This document shows, piece by piece, positions 1 to 10,564 of a stretch of DNA of 34,619 nucleotides. Made by a program: the position numbers and the translations under genes. Positions within the stretch are counted from its first letter, which is position 1, and the number at the start of each line of letters is the position of its first letter. Origin of the DNA: Chloroflexota bacterium (GTDB lineage: Bacteria > Chloroflexota > Dehalococcoidia > SHYD01 > JACQUQ01); contig JACQUQ010000022.1 in assembly GCA_016210175.1 (NCBI GenBank), positions 1 to 34,619 on the forward strand, given 5' to 3'. The notes beneath the pieces are model-generated. The model was not told where the DNA came from, searched no databases, and saw only the letters and a program-made list of their open reading frames with translations.

Positions 1-502
1 CCGTCATCCCCAGCACGTAGTCCTTGGTGACGCCGTACTTGAGGCAGCGTGGTCCACCGGAGTTGCAGGCCACGTTCCCGCCCAGGGTGGACTGGTTCAG
101 GCTGGCCGGATCGGGCGGGTAGAAGAGCCCCTGCCGCTCCACCGCCTTCTGGAGGTCGGCCGTTACCACGCCGGCTTCGACGATCGCGCAGGTGTTGGCC
201 GGGTCGATTTCCTTGATGCTGGTCATGCGGCTGAGGCTCAGCACGATGCCGCCGGTGAGGGGGATAGTTCCTCCGGCGAGGCCGGTCCCCGCGCCGCGGG
301 GGATGACGGGGATCCCCTCCCGCTGCGCCAGGGCGACGATGGCGGCGACCTCCTCGGTGGTGCGTGGCGTCACGGCCACGTCGGGGAGGTGCTGCTGAAA
401 GGTGCCATCGTAGGAGTAGGTAATGAGTTGCGCCGGCCCCGCGTGGACGTGCTCTGGTCCGACGATGGCCTGAAGTTCCCGCAGCAGAGCGTCACTCAGC
501 AT
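1..502 (-). CDS. glcD: FAD-binding glycolate oxidase subunit GlcD-like, truncated at the window edge
   Basis: Reverse translation MLSDALLRELQAIVGPEHVHAGPAQLITYSYDGT...VIPRGAGTGLAGGTIPLTGG...PPDPASLNQSTLGGNVACNSGGPRCLKYG; FAD_binding_4 signature; not in the ORF track because it is open at the edge. Confidence 0.9.
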   Translation of the reverse strand, partial: MLSDALLRELQAIVGPEHVHAGPAQLITYSYDGTFQQHLPDVAVTPRTTEEVAAIVALAQREGIPVIPRGAGTGLAGGTIPLTGGIVLSLSRMTSIKEIDPANTCAIVEAGVVTADLQKAVERQGLFYPPDPASLNQSTLGGNVACNSGGPRCLKYGVTKDYVLGMT

Positions 503-618
503 GGTTCAACTCCTTTATCTCACCAGAGAGCACACAGCGGGGAGAGAGACGGGTGTTCGTGTGGTGCAGGAGGCGTGCGCGGTCAGCTCGACGGTGAACG
601 CCAACGGGCTGGGGGTGG

Positions 619-1917
619 TCAGCGGCCGTTCTGGTATGCCTGCGCCAGTAGGTCTACGATATGGATCACCCTGGCCGAGGACCCGGCGGCCCGCAAGCCC
701 GCCTGTACCTGCATCTGGCAGCCGGGATTGGCCGTCACCACGAAGTCGGCGCCTGTCGCCAGGATGTGGCGCACCTTGCGTTGGAGCAGTTCGTCGGACA
801 TCGCCGGCTGGGTGAGGTTGTAGATGCCAGCGCTGCCACAGCAGCGGTCCGACTCCGCCATCTCCACCAGGGTCAGGCCGGGGACCGCCCGCAGCAGGCG
901 CCGGGGGGCCTGCTTGATGCCCTGGGCGTGGGCCAGGTGGCACGGCTCCTGGAAGGTCACGGTGACCTCCAGCTTCCCCGGCGGCACCAGGGGCAGCCCG
1001 TCCAGGAACTCGGTAATGTCCTTCACCTTGGCCGAGAACTCGGCCGCGGCCTGGGCGTACTCCGGGTCATCCGCCAGCAGGCGACCGTACCCTTTGAGCA
1101 TGGAGCCGCAGCCCGCCGCGTTCACGACAATGGCATCGAGGTCCAGGTCCTGGAAAGCCCGGATATTCTGGCGGGCCAACTCCTGGGCCAGGGGCAACTC
1201 GCCGCTGTGGGCGTGGATAGCGCCGCAGCAGGCCTGGCCCGCCGGGGCCACCACCTCGCAGCCGTTGGCGGTCAGCACCTCGACGGTGGCCCGGTCGGTG
1301 TCGGCGAAGGCCGTGCTCATGACGCACCCGGCCACCACCGCGACCCGACGGCGCGCCGGGCCCGCGGCGGGCTGCCAGGTCTGCCCGCGAGGGACGAAGA
1401 ACTCCTGGGGCAGGTCCGGGAGGAACGCTTCGGCCCGCTCCAGGCCCAGCAGCCGGAGCACGCCCGTCCGCCGGACCAGGGTCCGCAGCCCGGACCGCTG
1501 GTAGACCCGGTTCAGCCAGGCGAAGGTCCGCAGGCGGGCCAGGTCATTGAGCAGCAGCCGAAAGCCAACCCAGCGGACCAGCCGCTCCCGCCAGGAAGCA
1601 GGGCGGGCCTGTTCCTGAGTGACCAGCGTGCGCACTGCCTCCCCGATGCCCTCCATGTGGACACCTGAGGGGCAGATGGCGGTACACGCTTCGCAGAGGA
1701 GGCAGGAGTCCATCGCGTGCAGCAGGTCGGGGGTCACGGCGAGATGGCCCTCCGCCAGCGCGCGGGCAATGGCGATGCGGCCGCGGGGCGACTGCTCCTC
1801 AATCAAGGTCTGCTGGTAGGTGGGGCACACTGACGAGCACAGCCCGCAGCGGATGCAGGCCAGCATGTTGTCGTAGTGCAGTTCCAGGAGTCGACGGTCA
1901 CGCTGACTCGCCGCCAT
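619..1917 (-). CDS. glcF: Glycolate oxidase iron-sulfur subunit
   Basis: Two ferredoxin-like motifs (CIRCGLCSSVCPTY, CLLCEACTAICPSG) and two CCG-type domains; start placed at MAASQRDRR. Confidence 0.9.
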   Translation of the reverse strand: MAASQRDRRLLELHYDNMLACIRCGLCSSVCPTYQQTLIEEQSPRGRIAIARALAEGHLAVTPDLLHAMDSCLLCEACTAICPSGVHMEGIGEAVRTLVTQEQARPASWRERLVRWVGFRLLLNDLARLRTFAWLNRVYQRSGLRTLVRRTGVLRLLGLERAEAFLPDLPQEFFVPRGQTWQPAAGPARRRVAVVAGCVMSTAFADTDRATVEVLTANGCEVVAPAGQACCGAIHAHSGELPLAQELARQNIRAFQDLDLDAIVVNAAGCGSMLKGYGRLLADDPEYAQAAAEFSAKVKDITEFLDGLPLVPPGKLEVTVTFQEPCHLAHAQGIKQAPRRLLRAVPGLTLVEMAESDRCCGSAGIYNLTQPAMSDELLQRKVRHILATGADFVVTANPGCQMQVQAGLRAAGSSARVIHIVDLLAQAYQNGR

Positions 1918-2070
1918 AGTCTCCCCCACTCGGCTTTGCACGGATTCCTGCCAGGCCCATCCACACCCAAGAGACCAGCACCCCCCATGATACCCCACTC
2001 TCTTGCGGAATGAAAGGCACACCACTGCCTTCAGGCGCTCCGCGAAGGCCCAGGAGCGCCCGGTATGGCA

Positions 2071-2083
2071 CCGTATGATACGG
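2071..2083. promoter_or_regulatory. Perfect 13-bp palindrome CCGTATGATACGG between divergent glcF and peptide ABC genes; candidate operator
   Basis: 6-bp perfect arms around a central base, in the divergent intergenic region. Confidence 0.35.
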
Positions 2084-2235
2084 TAACTGATACTCCTGTG
2101 CTATGGCAAGCGGGGGAAGTATGCTACAATGGGGCCGCATTGTGCCAGGGACGGAAGGACGCACGCATCGCCGATGGTCACCCCGCTGCCACGGGCAACG
2201 GGCAGTGGCCGCAGGTCACGGAGAGGGGAGTGTCC

Positions 2236-3975
2236 ATGCGCAGCATCCAGGCCGTTACTCAGACCGTATGGCTGGCGCTCTTCGCCGCGCTGCTGGCGGT
2301 TGCTACCGCGTGCGGCGCTGAGCCCGGCGGCGGCTCCGACACCGGTAGCATCGACCGTACCTCCGGGACGCCGCCCAGCAGCCCGCAGGGAGAACTCCGG
2401 GTGAACCTGAGCGGCGAGCCACCGACCCTGGACCCCAACCGCGCCAGCTTCGCCGCGTCCGTTACCGTCCTCCAACAGCTCTTCGATGGGCTGTTGACCT
2501 TCCAGCCCGATATGACGCTGGCTCCGGCGGTTGCCAAGGAGATCCCCTCCCTGCAAAACGGGGGCATCTCCAAGGACCTGCTGACCTACACCTTCAAGCT
2601 CCGGACCGATGTGAAGTGGAGCGACGGGAAGCCCGTCACCGCCAGGGACTTCGAGTACAGCATCAAGCGCATGCTGGACCCGAAGCTGGCCGCAGACTAT
2701 GCGTCGACCTACTACGACATCAAGGGCGCCCAGGCCTACAACACCGCCCTGGGCACCGAGGCCGCGCCCAAGCAAGGGGACGATGCGACCCTGGCCCGCC
2801 TCCGGGATGCTATCGCGGTGAAGGCCACGGATGACCACACCCTGGTCATCGAACTGGCCCAGCCGCGGCCTACTTTCCTCCAACTCATGGCCCTCTGGCC
2901 CGTGTATCCCCTGCGCAAGGACGTCATCGAGGCCAAGGGCGATGAGAAGTGGACCGAGGCCGGCAACCTCATCGGCAACGGCCCCTTCCAGTTGTCCGAG
3001 TGGGTCCACCAGGACCACATTACCCTGGTACCCAACCCTCAGTACTACGGCGAGCAGCCCAAGCTGGCGAAGATCACGCTGTTCATGGTCACCGATGCCA
3101 ACGCCGACTACGCCGCCTACCGCAACGACGAGCGGGATATGACCGAGGTGCCCCTGCCCGTGGTGAAGCAAGTGCTGGCCAACCCGGAGCAGCGGAAAGA
3201 GCTTATCCGCTTCTCGGAACTGGTGACCTTCGCCTACCTGTTCAATACCAAGCGTGCGCCCTTCGACAATCCCAAGGTGCGGCTGGCCTTCTCCAAGGCC
3301 ATCAACCGGGAGGCCTTCGTGGACAAGGTGTCGTCGGGCGTCGGCAAGCCGGCCTATAGCTGGGTCCCCCCCGGCATGCCCGGCTACGACGAGAAGCTAG
3401 GCAAGGACCTGCACGCGTTCGACCCCGCCAAGGCCAAGCAACTCCTGGCCGAGGCTGGCTTTGCCGATGTGAGCAAGCTGCCCCCGGTCGCGTTCCAGTA
3501 CGCCAACGCTGGCGCGAACCCCATCCGGGCCGAGTTCTTTCAGAGCCAGATCAAGGAAAACCTGGGCATCGAGGTGAAGCTGGAGCCGATGGAGCCGGCG
3601 TCCTTCAGCAAGGCCGTCAATGCCAAGCAGTTCCAGATCGCCTTCTATGGGTGGGGCGCCGACTACCCCGACCCCGACAACTGGCTGCCCGATATTTTCG
3701 GGACCGAAGGCAGCCAGAACGCCGGCCAGTACAGCAACCCGCGCTTCGATGCCGCCGTCAAGCAGGCCATGGCCGAGCCTGACAATGCCAAACGGCTCCA
3801 GCTCTGGGGTGAAGCGCAGAAGATCATGATCGAGGATGCGCCCATCATCCCACTGATCTACCGGGAGCGCTTCTGGCTGGCAAAGCCCTCCGTCAAGGGC
3901 CTGGTGACGACACCCAAAGACGCCCGCATCCCTGGTGATAAGTTCCTCAAGAAAGTCTGGCTGGACAAGCGGTAG
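2236..3975 (+). CDS. ABC transporter peptide-binding lipoprotein (SBP_bac_5)
   Basis: Signal/lipobox LLAVATACG; LNPNRASF-like N-term, GADYPDPDNWLPDIFGTEGSQNAGQYSN; followed by two permeases. Confidence 0.93.
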   Translation: MRSIQAVTQTVWLALFAALLAVATACGAEPGGGSDTGSIDRTSGTPPSSPQGELRVNLSGEPPTLDPNRASFAASVTVLQQLFDGLLTFQPDMTLAPAVAKEIPSLQNGGISKDLLTYTFKLRTDVKWSDGKPVTARDFEYSIKRMLDPKLAADYASTYYDIKGAQAYNTALGTEAAPKQGDDATLARLRDAIAVKATDDHTLVIELAQPRPTFLQLMALWPVYPLRKDVIEAKGDEKWTEAGNLIGNGPFQLSEWVHQDHITLVPNPQYYGEQPKLAKITLFMVTDANADYAAYRNDERDMTEVPLPVVKQVLANPEQRKELIRFSELVTFAYLFNTKRAPFDNPKVRLAFSKAINREAFVDKVSSGVGKPAYSWVPPGMPGYDEKLGKDLHAFDPAKAKQLLAEAGFADVSKLPPVAFQYANAGANPIRAEFFQSQIKENLGIEVKLEPMEPASFSKAVNAKQFQIAFYGWGADYPDPDNWLPDIFGTEGSQNAGQYSNPRFDAAVKQAMAEPDNAKRLQLWGEAQKIMIEDAPIIPLIYRERFWLAKPSVKGLVTTPKDARIPGDKFLKKVWLDKR

Positions 3976-4100
3976 CGGGAGCCATCAGCCTGCACCCCGG
4001 CAGCGCGCGAGCCGCCGGGGTGGGGGCTGGGACTGCGCAACGAGCGTGCTGCTCCACGCGCAGCCCGCGTACCTGACGCCGTCGTACCCGGAGGGATACC

Positions 4101-5018
4101 GTGGCCCGGTTCATTGTCCGTCGCCTGCTCTGGCTTATCCCGGTGCTCGGGTTCGTCTCGTTCATTACCTTCAGCCTGATGCACCTGGTACCCGGTGGCC
4201 CCTGGGACCGGGACAAGAAGCTGGCGCCCGCCGTGGTGGAAGCCCTGAACCGGCGCTACGGCCTGGACAAGCCTTTCCATGAGCAGTACCTGAACTTCGT
4301 AGCCAACGCCTTGCAGGGCGATCTGGGGGTCTCCTACACCTACCAGGACCGGGGCGTCACCGAGATCATCATGCAGGGCTTTCCCACCACGGCCACCCTG
4401 GGCGCCCTGGCCCTGCTGATTTCGGTCCTCCTCGGCATCAGCCTGGGTACCATCGCGGCGCTGCGTCCCAACTCCTGGGTGGATTACCTGAGCATCGCCT
4501 TTGCCACCCTGGGGGCGGCTGCCCCTAGCTTCGTCATCGGGATTGTCCTGGTCATCGTCTTCTCCGTGTGGCTCCACCTGTTACCCACCAGCGGCTGGGG
4601 CACCCCGGCCAAGGCCGTCCTCCCGGCCCTGGCGCTGGGGGCCTACCCGGCGGCATTCCTGGCCCGGCTCACCCGGTCCTCGATGCTGGAAGTGCTCAGC
4701 CAGGACTACATCCGCACCGCACGGGCCAAGGGCCTTGCCTACCAGACCATGCTCATCCGCCACGCCGTCAAGAATGCGCTGATCCCGGTGCTGACCGTGG
4801 CCGGCCCTATCGCCGCCTTCTTTGCTACCGGCTCCTTCGTCATCGAGAACCTTTTCTCGATACCGGGCATCGGACGGTTGTTCGTCCAGGGGGTCTTTCA
4901 GCGGGACTACGGGCTGATCATGGGAACAACGCTCTTTTACGCGTTCATCGTCGCCATCGCCAACCTGGTGGTGGACGTGCTCTATGCCTTCGTTGACCCG
5001 CGCATCCGCTACCAATAA
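4101..5018 (+). CDS. Dipeptide/oligopeptide ABC permease DppB-like
   Basis: MARFIVRRLLWLIPVLGFVSFITFSLMHLVPGGPW...EVLSQDYIRTARAKGL; GTG start. Confidence 0.93.
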   Translation: MARFIVRRLLWLIPVLGFVSFITFSLMHLVPGGPWDRDKKLAPAVVEALNRRYGLDKPFHEQYLNFVANALQGDLGVSYTYQDRGVTEIIMQGFPTTATLGALALLISVLLGISLGTIAALRPNSWVDYLSIAFATLGAAAPSFVIGIVLVIVFSVWLHLLPTSGWGTPAKAVLPALALGAYPAAFLARLTRSSMLEVLSQDYIRTARAKGLAYQTMLIRHAVKNALIPVLTVAGPIAAFFATGSFVIENLFSIPGIGRLFVQGVFQRDYGLIMGTTLFYAFIVAIANLVVDVLYAFVDPRIRYQ

Positions 5019-5079
5019 GAGTGCTGAGTACTGAGTGCGGAGGGGAGATGGGACACTCCGCACTCAGTACTCAGCACTC
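5019..5079 (+). repeat. Perfect 24-bp inverted repeat, 13-nt loop, between dppB and dppC
   Basis: GAGTGCTGAGTACTGAGTGCGGAG ... CTCCGCACTCAGTACTCAGCACTC. Confidence 0.95.
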
Positions 5080-5094
5080 AGCGAGGAGCGCACC

Positions 5095-5994
5095 ATGTCC
5101 CAGGCCCACATCCAGACCACTGCTGAGTCGGCGCTGATCCCGGCCAGGCCGCCGCGTGGCCTCTGGACCGATGCGTGGGTGCGCCTGCGCCGCAATAAGC
5201 TCGCCCTGGGCGGCGGGGCGGTCATCCTGGGGCTCTTCGCGGTGGCGCTGCTGGCCGGGATCCTGGCCCCCCGCGACCCGACCAAGCCGGACCTGGAGGC
5301 CATCCTGGAGGGACCGGGCTGGCCCTACCTCCTGGGGACCGACGCGCTGGGCCGCGATGTCTTGAGCCGCCTTATCTACGGGGCGCAGGTATCCATGACG
5401 GTCGGCGTGTTCGCCCAGGTGATCTACCTGGCGGTTGGCTTGCCTATCGGCGCGCTGGCCGGGATGCTGGGCGGCCGCTTCGATAACCTCTTGATGCGCT
5501 TCGTGGATGTGGTGTACGCCTTCCCCGACCTGCTGCTGATCATCCTGCTGCGGGCGGTGTTTGGGGGAAGCCTGTTCATGATCTTCCTAGCTATCGGCCT
5601 GGTCCACTGGACCACCATGGCGCGCCTGGTCCGGGGCCAGTTCCTCGCGCTCAGGGAGCGTGAGTTTGTGACCGCCTCCCGCTCCCTGGGGGCCACCGAA
5701 TTCTGGATCGTCACCCGCCATCTGCTGCCCAACTCCGTCAATCCGCTCATTGTGGCCGTCACCTTCGGCGTGCCCCAGGCCATCTTTGCCGAAGCGGCCC
5801 TGAGCTACATCGGCATCGGGGTCACGCCGCCCACGCCGAGCTGGGGATCGATGGTACAGGACGGCTACCAGGCCATCTTCGGCTTCCCGCACCTGGTGCT
5901 GTTCCCGGCCCTGGCTATCGCCGCCACCATGCTGTCCTTTACCTTCCTGGGCGACGGGCTGCGGGACGCCCTCGACCCCCGGTCACGGCGGTAG
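5095..5994 (+). CDS. Dipeptide/oligopeptide ABC permease DppC-like
   Basis: PYLLGTDALGRDVLSRLIYGAQVSMTVG; EFVTASRSLGATEFWIVTRHLLPN; SYIGIGVTPPTPSWGSM. Confidence 0.93.
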   Translation: MSQAHIQTTAESALIPARPPRGLWTDAWVRLRRNKLALGGGAVILGLFAVALLAGILAPRDPTKPDLEAILEGPGWPYLLGTDALGRDVLSRLIYGAQVSMTVGVFAQVIYLAVGLPIGALAGMLGGRFDNLLMRFVDVVYAFPDLLLIILLRAVFGGSLFMIFLAIGLVHWTTMARLVRGQFLALREREFVTASRSLGATEFWIVTRHLLPNSVNPLIVAVTFGVPQAIFAEAALSYIGIGVTPPTPSWGSMVQDGYQAIFGFPHLVLFPALAIAATMLSFTFLGDGLRDALDPRSRR

Positions 5995-5998
5995 ACCC

Positions 5999-6430
5999 AT
6001 GGAAGGGAGCCTCCTGGCCCTGCTGGCCGCCAATAGCTGGGCCATCAGCTACATCTTCACCCGCCTGGGCCTGGAAGCCGGGATGAAGCCCGTCCAGGGA
6101 ACCATGCTGTCCCTGCTCTCCAGCTTCGCGGTGGTGGCGGTGCTGGCGGTCCTGGTGGATATGCGGGCCTTGCTGGCCGTCCCGCCGGGGGTGGTGCTCT
6201 GGTTCGCCCTGGTGGGTATCCTGAACTTCCCCCTGGGGCGGCTGTTCAACTTCCTCAGCGTGGGCTACCTGGGCGCTGCCCGCGCCGCCCCCATCCTGGC
6301 TGCCTCCCCCCTGTTCGCCATCATCCTGGCAATGGTCTTCATGGGCGAGCGTCCCACCCCAACCATCCTGGCGGGCGCGCTGGCGATCCTGGCCGGCATC
6401 TCCCTCATTGTAAGCGAGCGGGCGGCATGA
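5999..6430 (+). CDS. Half-size EamA/DMT family membrane protein
   Basis: 143 aa, hydrophobic; TPTILAGALAILAGISLIV EamA C-terminal signature. Confidence 0.75.
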   Translation: MEGSLLALLAANSWAISYIFTRLGLEAGMKPVQGTMLSLLSSFAVVAVLAVLVDMRALLAVPPGVVLWFALVGILNFPLGRLFNFLSVGYLGAARAAPILAASPLFAIILAMVFMGERPTPTILAGALAILAGISLIVSERAA

Positions 6431-6867
6431 AGCGAGAGCAGGTCCTGGGCTACCTCCTGGCCCTGGCGGGAGCGCTGGCCTACGGCGCGGCCCAGGTGAC
6501 CACCCGCAAGGGCGTCTCCGAGATGACCACGCCCTTGATCGGGGCGACCATCTCTATGTTCGCGGGCATGGTCGCCCTGGCCTTCCTCAACCTGCGGGAC
6601 ATGGGGACGGCTATGCACAGCCAGCGCCGGGCGCTGGTGCTCGTCACCCTGTCGGGGGTGTTCTCCTCCATCGGGGTCACCTCCATGTACTTCGCACTCT
6701 CGTACGTGCCGGTGATGGTGGCCTCGCCTATCGCCAGCATCAATCCCCTGCTCACCCTGCTCTACGCCACCATGTTCCTGCGGCAGGAGCGCATCACCCG
6801 CCGCGTGGTGCTGGGGTCGGTGCTGGTGGTGGGGGGCGTCGTGCTGGTAACGGTGGGCCAGGGCTAA
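6427..6867 (+). CDS. Half-size EamA/DMT family membrane protein, second of pair
   Basis: 146 aa; overlaps previous gene by 4 nt; LRQERITRRVVLGSVLVVGGVVLV. Confidence 0.75.
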   Translation: MKREQVLGYLLALAGALAYGAAQVTTRKGVSEMTTPLIGATISMFAGMVALAFLNLRDMGTAMHSQRRALVLVTLSGVFSSIGVTSMYFALSYVPVMVASPIASINPLLTLLYATMFLRQERITRRVVLGSVLVVGGVVLVTVGQG

Positions 6868-6869
6868 CG

Positions 6870-8012
6870 ATGGGCCGTGGCATCGTCTTCGCCGCGCTGG
6901 TCCTGCTGGTGCTGGGCTTCCTGGTGGCCGCCGTGGTCGCCACTTCCTACCGGGCTGTCCCGGAGTCGGGCGCACGGACGGAGGTTCCCACCCCGGTCCC
7001 CGGCGCCCTGGGCTCGGGATCGCTGGTGCAGTCCAGTTGGTACACCGTCTTCTTCACGCAGCCGGTGTACCCAGACGACCCCGCCCAGCACCGCGGCGGC
7101 CTGGACGAGCGCCTGGTAAGCCTCCTGGACCGGGCCGAAACGACCCTGGATGTCGCCGGCTATGACTTCGACTTGCAGAATGTGGCGCAGGCGATGGCGC
7201 GGGCCAGGCAGCGGGGCGTGCGGGTGCGTATGGTCACGGACTCCGATACGGTAGCCAACAAGAATGAGGAGATTCAGGCGGCGCTTGCCATCGTGCGGGG
7301 CGCAGGGATACCCATCGTCGAGGACGGGCGGAGCGGCATCATGCACCATAAGTTCACCGTGGTGGACAACGCCTGGGTCTCCACCGGCTCCTGGAACTAC
7401 ACCGACGGCGACACCTACCGGCTGAATAACTGGATGGGGATCTTCCACTCCAGTGAGCTGGCGGCCAACTACACCGCCGAGTTCGAGCAGTTATTCGCCG
7501 GAAAGTTCGGAGGAGGCAAGCGCGGGGTCCTGCCCCATCCCGCCATCGCGCTCGGCGGCAGCCAGGTGCAGACCTGCTTCTCTCCCCAGGGGAAGTGCGA
7601 CCGCCTGATTGTCCGGACTATCGAGCGCGAGGCGCGCCGGGCGGTGCGCTTTCTGGCCTTCTCCTTTACCCACGACCAGATCGGCCAGGCCATCCTGGAG
7701 AAGGCCAGCATGGGGATACGGGTCGCCGGGGTCTTCGAGACCACCGGCTCCCAAACGCAGTATTCCGAGTACGGGCGCATGAAAGCGGCGGGCCTGGAGG
7801 TCTACACCGACGGCAGCCCGTGGGCCCTGCACCACAAGGTCATCCTCATCGATGACCGCATCGTGGTGGCGGGAAGCTTCAATTTTTCGCAGAACGCCAC
7901 CGCCACCAACGACGAAAACCTCCTGGTCCTGGAGGACCCTGCCCTGGCACAGGGCTTCGCGACCGAATTCGACTACATCCTTCAGGTTGCGCAGAACCCA
8001 CCGGCCCGGTAG
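6870..8012 (+). CDS. Phospholipase D-like domain protein with N-terminal membrane anchor
   Basis: Two HKD motifs: HHKFTVVDN and HHKVILIDDRIVVAGSFNFS. Confidence 0.88.
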   Translation: MGRGIVFAALVLLVLGFLVAAVVATSYRAVPESGARTEVPTPVPGALGSGSLVQSSWYTVFFTQPVYPDDPAQHRGGLDERLVSLLDRAETTLDVAGYDFDLQNVAQAMARARQRGVRVRMVTDSDTVANKNEEIQAALAIVRGAGIPIVEDGRSGIMHHKFTVVDNAWVSTGSWNYTDGDTYRLNNWMGIFHSSELAANYTAEFEQLFAGKFGGGKRGVLPHPAIALGGSQVQTCFSPQGKCDRLIVRTIEREARRAVRFLAFSFTHDQIGQAILEKASMGIRVAGVFETTGSQTQYSEYGRMKAAGLEVYTDGSPWALHHKVILIDDRIVVAGSFNFSQNATATNDENLLVLEDPALAQGFATEFDYILQVAQNPPAR

Positions 8013-8329
8013 CACGCGCCGATGCTCCGGGGAGGCCGCCGGGGGCAGGAGCCAGGGAACGGCAGCCCCGCACCAGGGCGCGCACCGAGCAACTCGCCGC
8101 CAAATTAGGGGTTGCCTCATGCTTTGCCCTTCGTGTACAGTAGCACGCAAAGACAGTCCTCCCTATGCGGGGGGACGTAGCGAAAGGAGGGGTTCCCAGA
8201 GCAACGGCATGCTAGGCATCCCTGAGCGCGACGCGGAGTGCGCGGTTCCTCCCAACGGGCAGCACCGACCCCGTATCCAGCCGCAGGGCTGGGTGCAGCA
8301 TACAGCAATCGAGAGAAGGAGAGTCGTCC

Positions 8330-9163
<834 letters not shown>

Positions 9164-9174
9164 CCAGCAAACCC

Positions 9175-9202
9175 GGCAGGGCGCTCCGTGCAGCGCCCTG
9201 CC
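9175..9202. terminator. GC-rich hairpin after enoyl-CoA hydratase
   Basis: Perfect 11-bp stem GGCAGGGCGCT/AGCGCCCTGCC, 6-nt loop; no T-run. Confidence 0.5.
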
Positions 9203-9237
9203 CCCTCCCTCCCCACCCGCTGGAGGGGCAGAAAACA

Positions 9238-9284
9238 CACCAGGGGGGCCGGCGTGGGCAATGCCCACACCGGCCCCCCTGGTG
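9238..9284. terminator. Long hairpin between convergent ECH and rplL, possibly bidirectional terminator
   Basis: CACCAGGGGGGCCGGCGTGGGCA / TGCCCACACCGGCCCCCCTGGTG, 23-bp stem with one mismatch, 1-nt centre. Confidence 0.7.
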
Positions 9285-9302
9285 CAGTCCCCCGTGGGAC
9301 GG

Positions 9303-9689
9303 TTACTTGATCTCGACAGCTGCGCCGGCTTCCTCAAGCTTCTTCTTGATGGCCTGGGCCTCGTCCTTGGAAACACCTTCCTTGACCGGCTTGGGCGCGG
9401 ACTCGACGAAGTCCTTGGCCTCCTTCAGGCCCAGGTTGGTGACCTCCCGGACTGCCTTAATGACGTTAATCTTGTTCGCACCGGCCGCAGCCAGGATCAC
9501 GTTGAACTCGGTCTGCTCCTCCACCGGAGCGGCGGCAGGAGCAGCGGTCGGAGCCACCGCCGGGGCAGCCGCCACCGGCGCCGCGGCGGTGACCCCGAAC
9601 TCCTTCTCCAGGGACTTGACCAGTTCGGCCAACTCCAACACCGACATCTGCTTGATCGCTTCCAGAATCTCCTCTTTGGTCGCGGGCAT
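9303..9689 (-). CDS. rplL: 50S ribosomal protein L7/L12
   Basis: [55 protein letters not shown]. Confidence 0.98.
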   Translation of the reverse strand: MPATKEEILEAIKQMSVLELAELVKSLEKEFGVTAAAPVAAAPAVAPTAAPAAAPVEEQTEFNVILAAAGANKINVIKAVREVTNLGLKEAKDFVESAPKPVKEGVSKDEAQAIKKKLEEAGAAVEIK

Positions 9690-9901
9690 GCCCTTCCTCC
9701 TCCTTCTTCTGCTTCCTGTACTCGCCGTCCGTAACTGTCGTGGCTGGTATCGTCACACCGTGCAGGAGGCCGGCCTGCCGTGACCGGCCACGCTGCTCGT
9801 GCTCTGTCAATCCTCCGGTGATGGGCTCCACCCCGCCGCCCTGAAGGGCGGGCCTGCCGTTTTACGGCGGCAGTCTTCCCCGCTTCACGCCTGACGAGGC
9901 G

Positions 9902-10453
9902 CTAGGCGCTCGCGGCAGCCGCGCCGCCGGACTGCTCCTCCAGTTGGCGGATGCGGGCCTGGAGCGCCCACGCGAGGGACCCGACGATCCCGTTGAGCGC
10001 GCCGACCAGCCCGGCGATGGGGCTCTGGATACCGCCGACCACCAGGCCCAACAGCACCTGACGCGGGGGGAGGGTGGCAAGGGTCGTGACGTCCTCCACG
10101 GTGAGGGGGCGGTTCTCCACCAGCCCGCCGGTGATGCTCAAGGGGAGGCGGCTCATCCGGATGAACTCGGTCAGGACCCGGGCAGGCTCCACTTCATCGG
10201 TGTAGCCGAAGACGATCGCCGTCGGACCCGCCAGCACCTCGGCCAACCGCTGCTTGCTCACCCGCTCGGCCGCCAGGCGGGCCAGGGTGAGCTTGGCAAC
10301 TTTGACCTCGGCGCCGACCTCCCCCAGCCGACGCCGCAGGTTCGCCATGTCGGTGACCGTCAGGCCACGGTAGTTCGTGGTGATGGCAATACGGCTGCGG
10401 GCCAGGCGGTCTTCCAGATCCGCAACCATGGCAGCTTTCTTCTCGGTGGGCAT
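9902..10453 (-). CDS. rplJ: 50S ribosomal protein L10
   Basis: MPTEKKAAMVADLEDRLARSRIAITTNYRGLTVTDMANLRRRL; directly upstream of rplL. Confidence 0.96.
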   Translation of the reverse strand: MPTEKKAAMVADLEDRLARSRIAITTNYRGLTVTDMANLRRRLGEVGAEVKVAKLTLARLAAERVSKQRLAEVLAGPTAIVFGYTDEVEPARVLTEFIRMSRLPLSITGGLVENRPLTVEDVTTLATLPPRQVLLGLVVGGIQSPIAGLVGALNGIVGSLAWALQARIRQLEEQSGGAAAASA

Positions 10454-10482
10454 TCCTTATCCTCTCGCTCGCGCAGGCTCCC

Positions 10483-10516
10483 AAAAGACAAAACCCTGCG
10501 TCGGTACCGCGCAGGG
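10483..10516 (-). terminator. Rho-independent attenuator in rplJ leader
   Basis: Minus strand CCCTGCG-N9-CGCAGGG followed by TTTTGTCTTTT, immediately before rplJ. Confidence 0.85.
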
Positions 10517-10564
10517 CTCAGAATGACCGCTTCCCCCGCACCGCTCCCCAGGGAATGCGGCACG

